Of a DNA stretch of 64,000 bases, positions 63,621 to 64,000 are shown piece after piece; within the stretch, counting starts at the first letter, position 1, and each line of letters starts with the position of its first letter. Location: NCBI RefSeq assembly GCF_000259075.1, contig NZ_AJKI01000030.1:62001-126000 (forward strand), written 5' to 3'. The DNA comes from Marinilabilia salmonicolor JCM 21150 (lineage in GTDB: Bacteria > Bacteroidota > Bacteroidia > Bacteroidales > Marinilabiliaceae). The notes beneath the pieces are model-generated. The model did no database searches. It had not been told where the DNA came from and saw only the letters and a program-made list of their open reading frames with translations. A program made the translations under genes and the position numbers.

Positions 63621-64000
63621 TATCTGTCCAGCTGTTCCAAAGTCCCGCAAAGGCAAAAGATTCTTCTTCCGGAAGGGTAAGCAGGTATTTTTGCTTTGAT
63701 TTAGCCATTTCCATTCATAGAAACCATCGGCCAGGACCAGACACTGCTTCAACAGTGAAGGTTTGAATGATGGTTTTCGATCAAGCGTCTCCAGTCTTGC
63801 GTTAAGCGTGCTTTTGCGGATATTGGCATCTTTGGCCCAGTAGGGAATGAGGCCCCATGAAAAACCCTGAATAACATCATTCCGGTCATTGGTTATAACC
63901 GGAGTAACCGGAAATGTAAACGAATTGAAAACATCAGGCGTGTACCATTCAGGAGTCAGAAATCTGGCTTTAAAGCGATCTTCGAGTTGATTGAAAGTCT
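63621..64000 (-). pseudogene. SRAP (HMCES/YedK) gene remnant, frameshifted and cut off
   Basis: Reading the minus strand from the edge gives SRAP blocks: TPVITNDRNDVIQGFSWGLIPYWAKD, STLNARLET, and CLVLADGFYEWKW. At about 63695-63705 the frame is lost; a shifted frame continues KSKQKYLLTLPEEESFAFAGLWNSWTD and stops at TAA. Normal SRAP proteins continue well past this. So both a frameshift (a missing A in an AAA/AAAA run would do it) and a C-terminal truncation are present. The catalytic N-terminal Cys is outside the window. SRAP crosslinks abasic sites in DNA. Confidence 0.75.

Noticed and set aside
1-64000. tRNA genes, CRISPR arrays, prophage or toxin-antitoxin modules
   Set aside because: Read through on both strands; no cloverleaf, regularly spaced repeat or recognisable phage/toxin gene was found.

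Overview
The window looks like a chromosomal segment of a Bacteroidota bacterium, probably from the Bacteroidales/Marinilabiliales side. Support comes from the TonB-dependent receptor with an STN domain next to FecR and ECF sigma genes, DUF4249 and DUF3078 proteins, a DAHP synthase-chorismate mutase fusion inside a phe/tyr operon, a xylR-xylB-xylA-xylE cluster, and -7 boxes of the TAnnTTTG type. No rRNA, tRNA, CRISPR array, prophage or complete insertion sequence was seen.

Layout. 0-3.3 kb: a gene tail, a uracil-DNA glycosylase, a 5'-nucleotidase split into two genes in reversed domain order, and a small lipoprotein. 3.5-11.4 kb: an accessory island broken up by short non-autonomous transposons. 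It holds a truncated IS1595-like transposase, a degenerate RecA/KaiC-like ATPase, a CGGC protein, a radical SAM enzyme, a NifX-like protein, a methyltransferase, a Crp/Fnr regulator, a CoA-disulfide-reductase-like flavoprotein and a CoA-binding protein. 11.4-20.8 kb: an Lrp regulator, an MscS channel, an M64 peptidase, an aldo-keto reductase, an ABC-F protein, then a sugar-binding lipoprotein divergent from a methyl-accepting chemotaxis protein. 21.0-26.5 kb: a phenylalanine/tyrosine operon (pheA, aminotransferase, aroF-CM, tyrA, an mnmA paralogue) preceded by a leader-peptide attenuator. 26.5-35.7 kb: tilS, pabB, peroxiredoxin, phosphodiesterase, OsmC, AlaX-like and mnmA genes, and a second metal-associated cluster (DUF89, NifX-like, DUF5320, DUF134). 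35.7-41.2 kb: xylose catabolism. 41.2-53.4 kb: a DEAD-box helicase behind a long structured leader, DUF3078, MATE, a CarH-like regulator, a fasciclin protein, yicC-gmk-nadD and trxB. 53.6-59.2 kb: a cell-surface signalling operon (sigma, small acidic ORF, FecR, TonB receptor, DUF4249). 59.5-64 kb: secreted and outer-membrane proteins and a broken SRAP gene.

Most notable: (1) a Phe/Tyr-rich leader peptide with a terminator and a matching antiterminator arm upstream of pheA. (2) A family of MITE-like elements with 6-bp target duplications of the form TANNTA that repeatedly sit exactly on stop codons, so the host gene keeps its stop. (3) Two metal/redox gene clusters that each carry a NifX-like protein. 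(4) A B12-type light-sensor regulator with all diagnostic cobalamin residues. (5) Paired hairpin plus TTAACC-box modules of unknown role near 43.7-43.9 kb.
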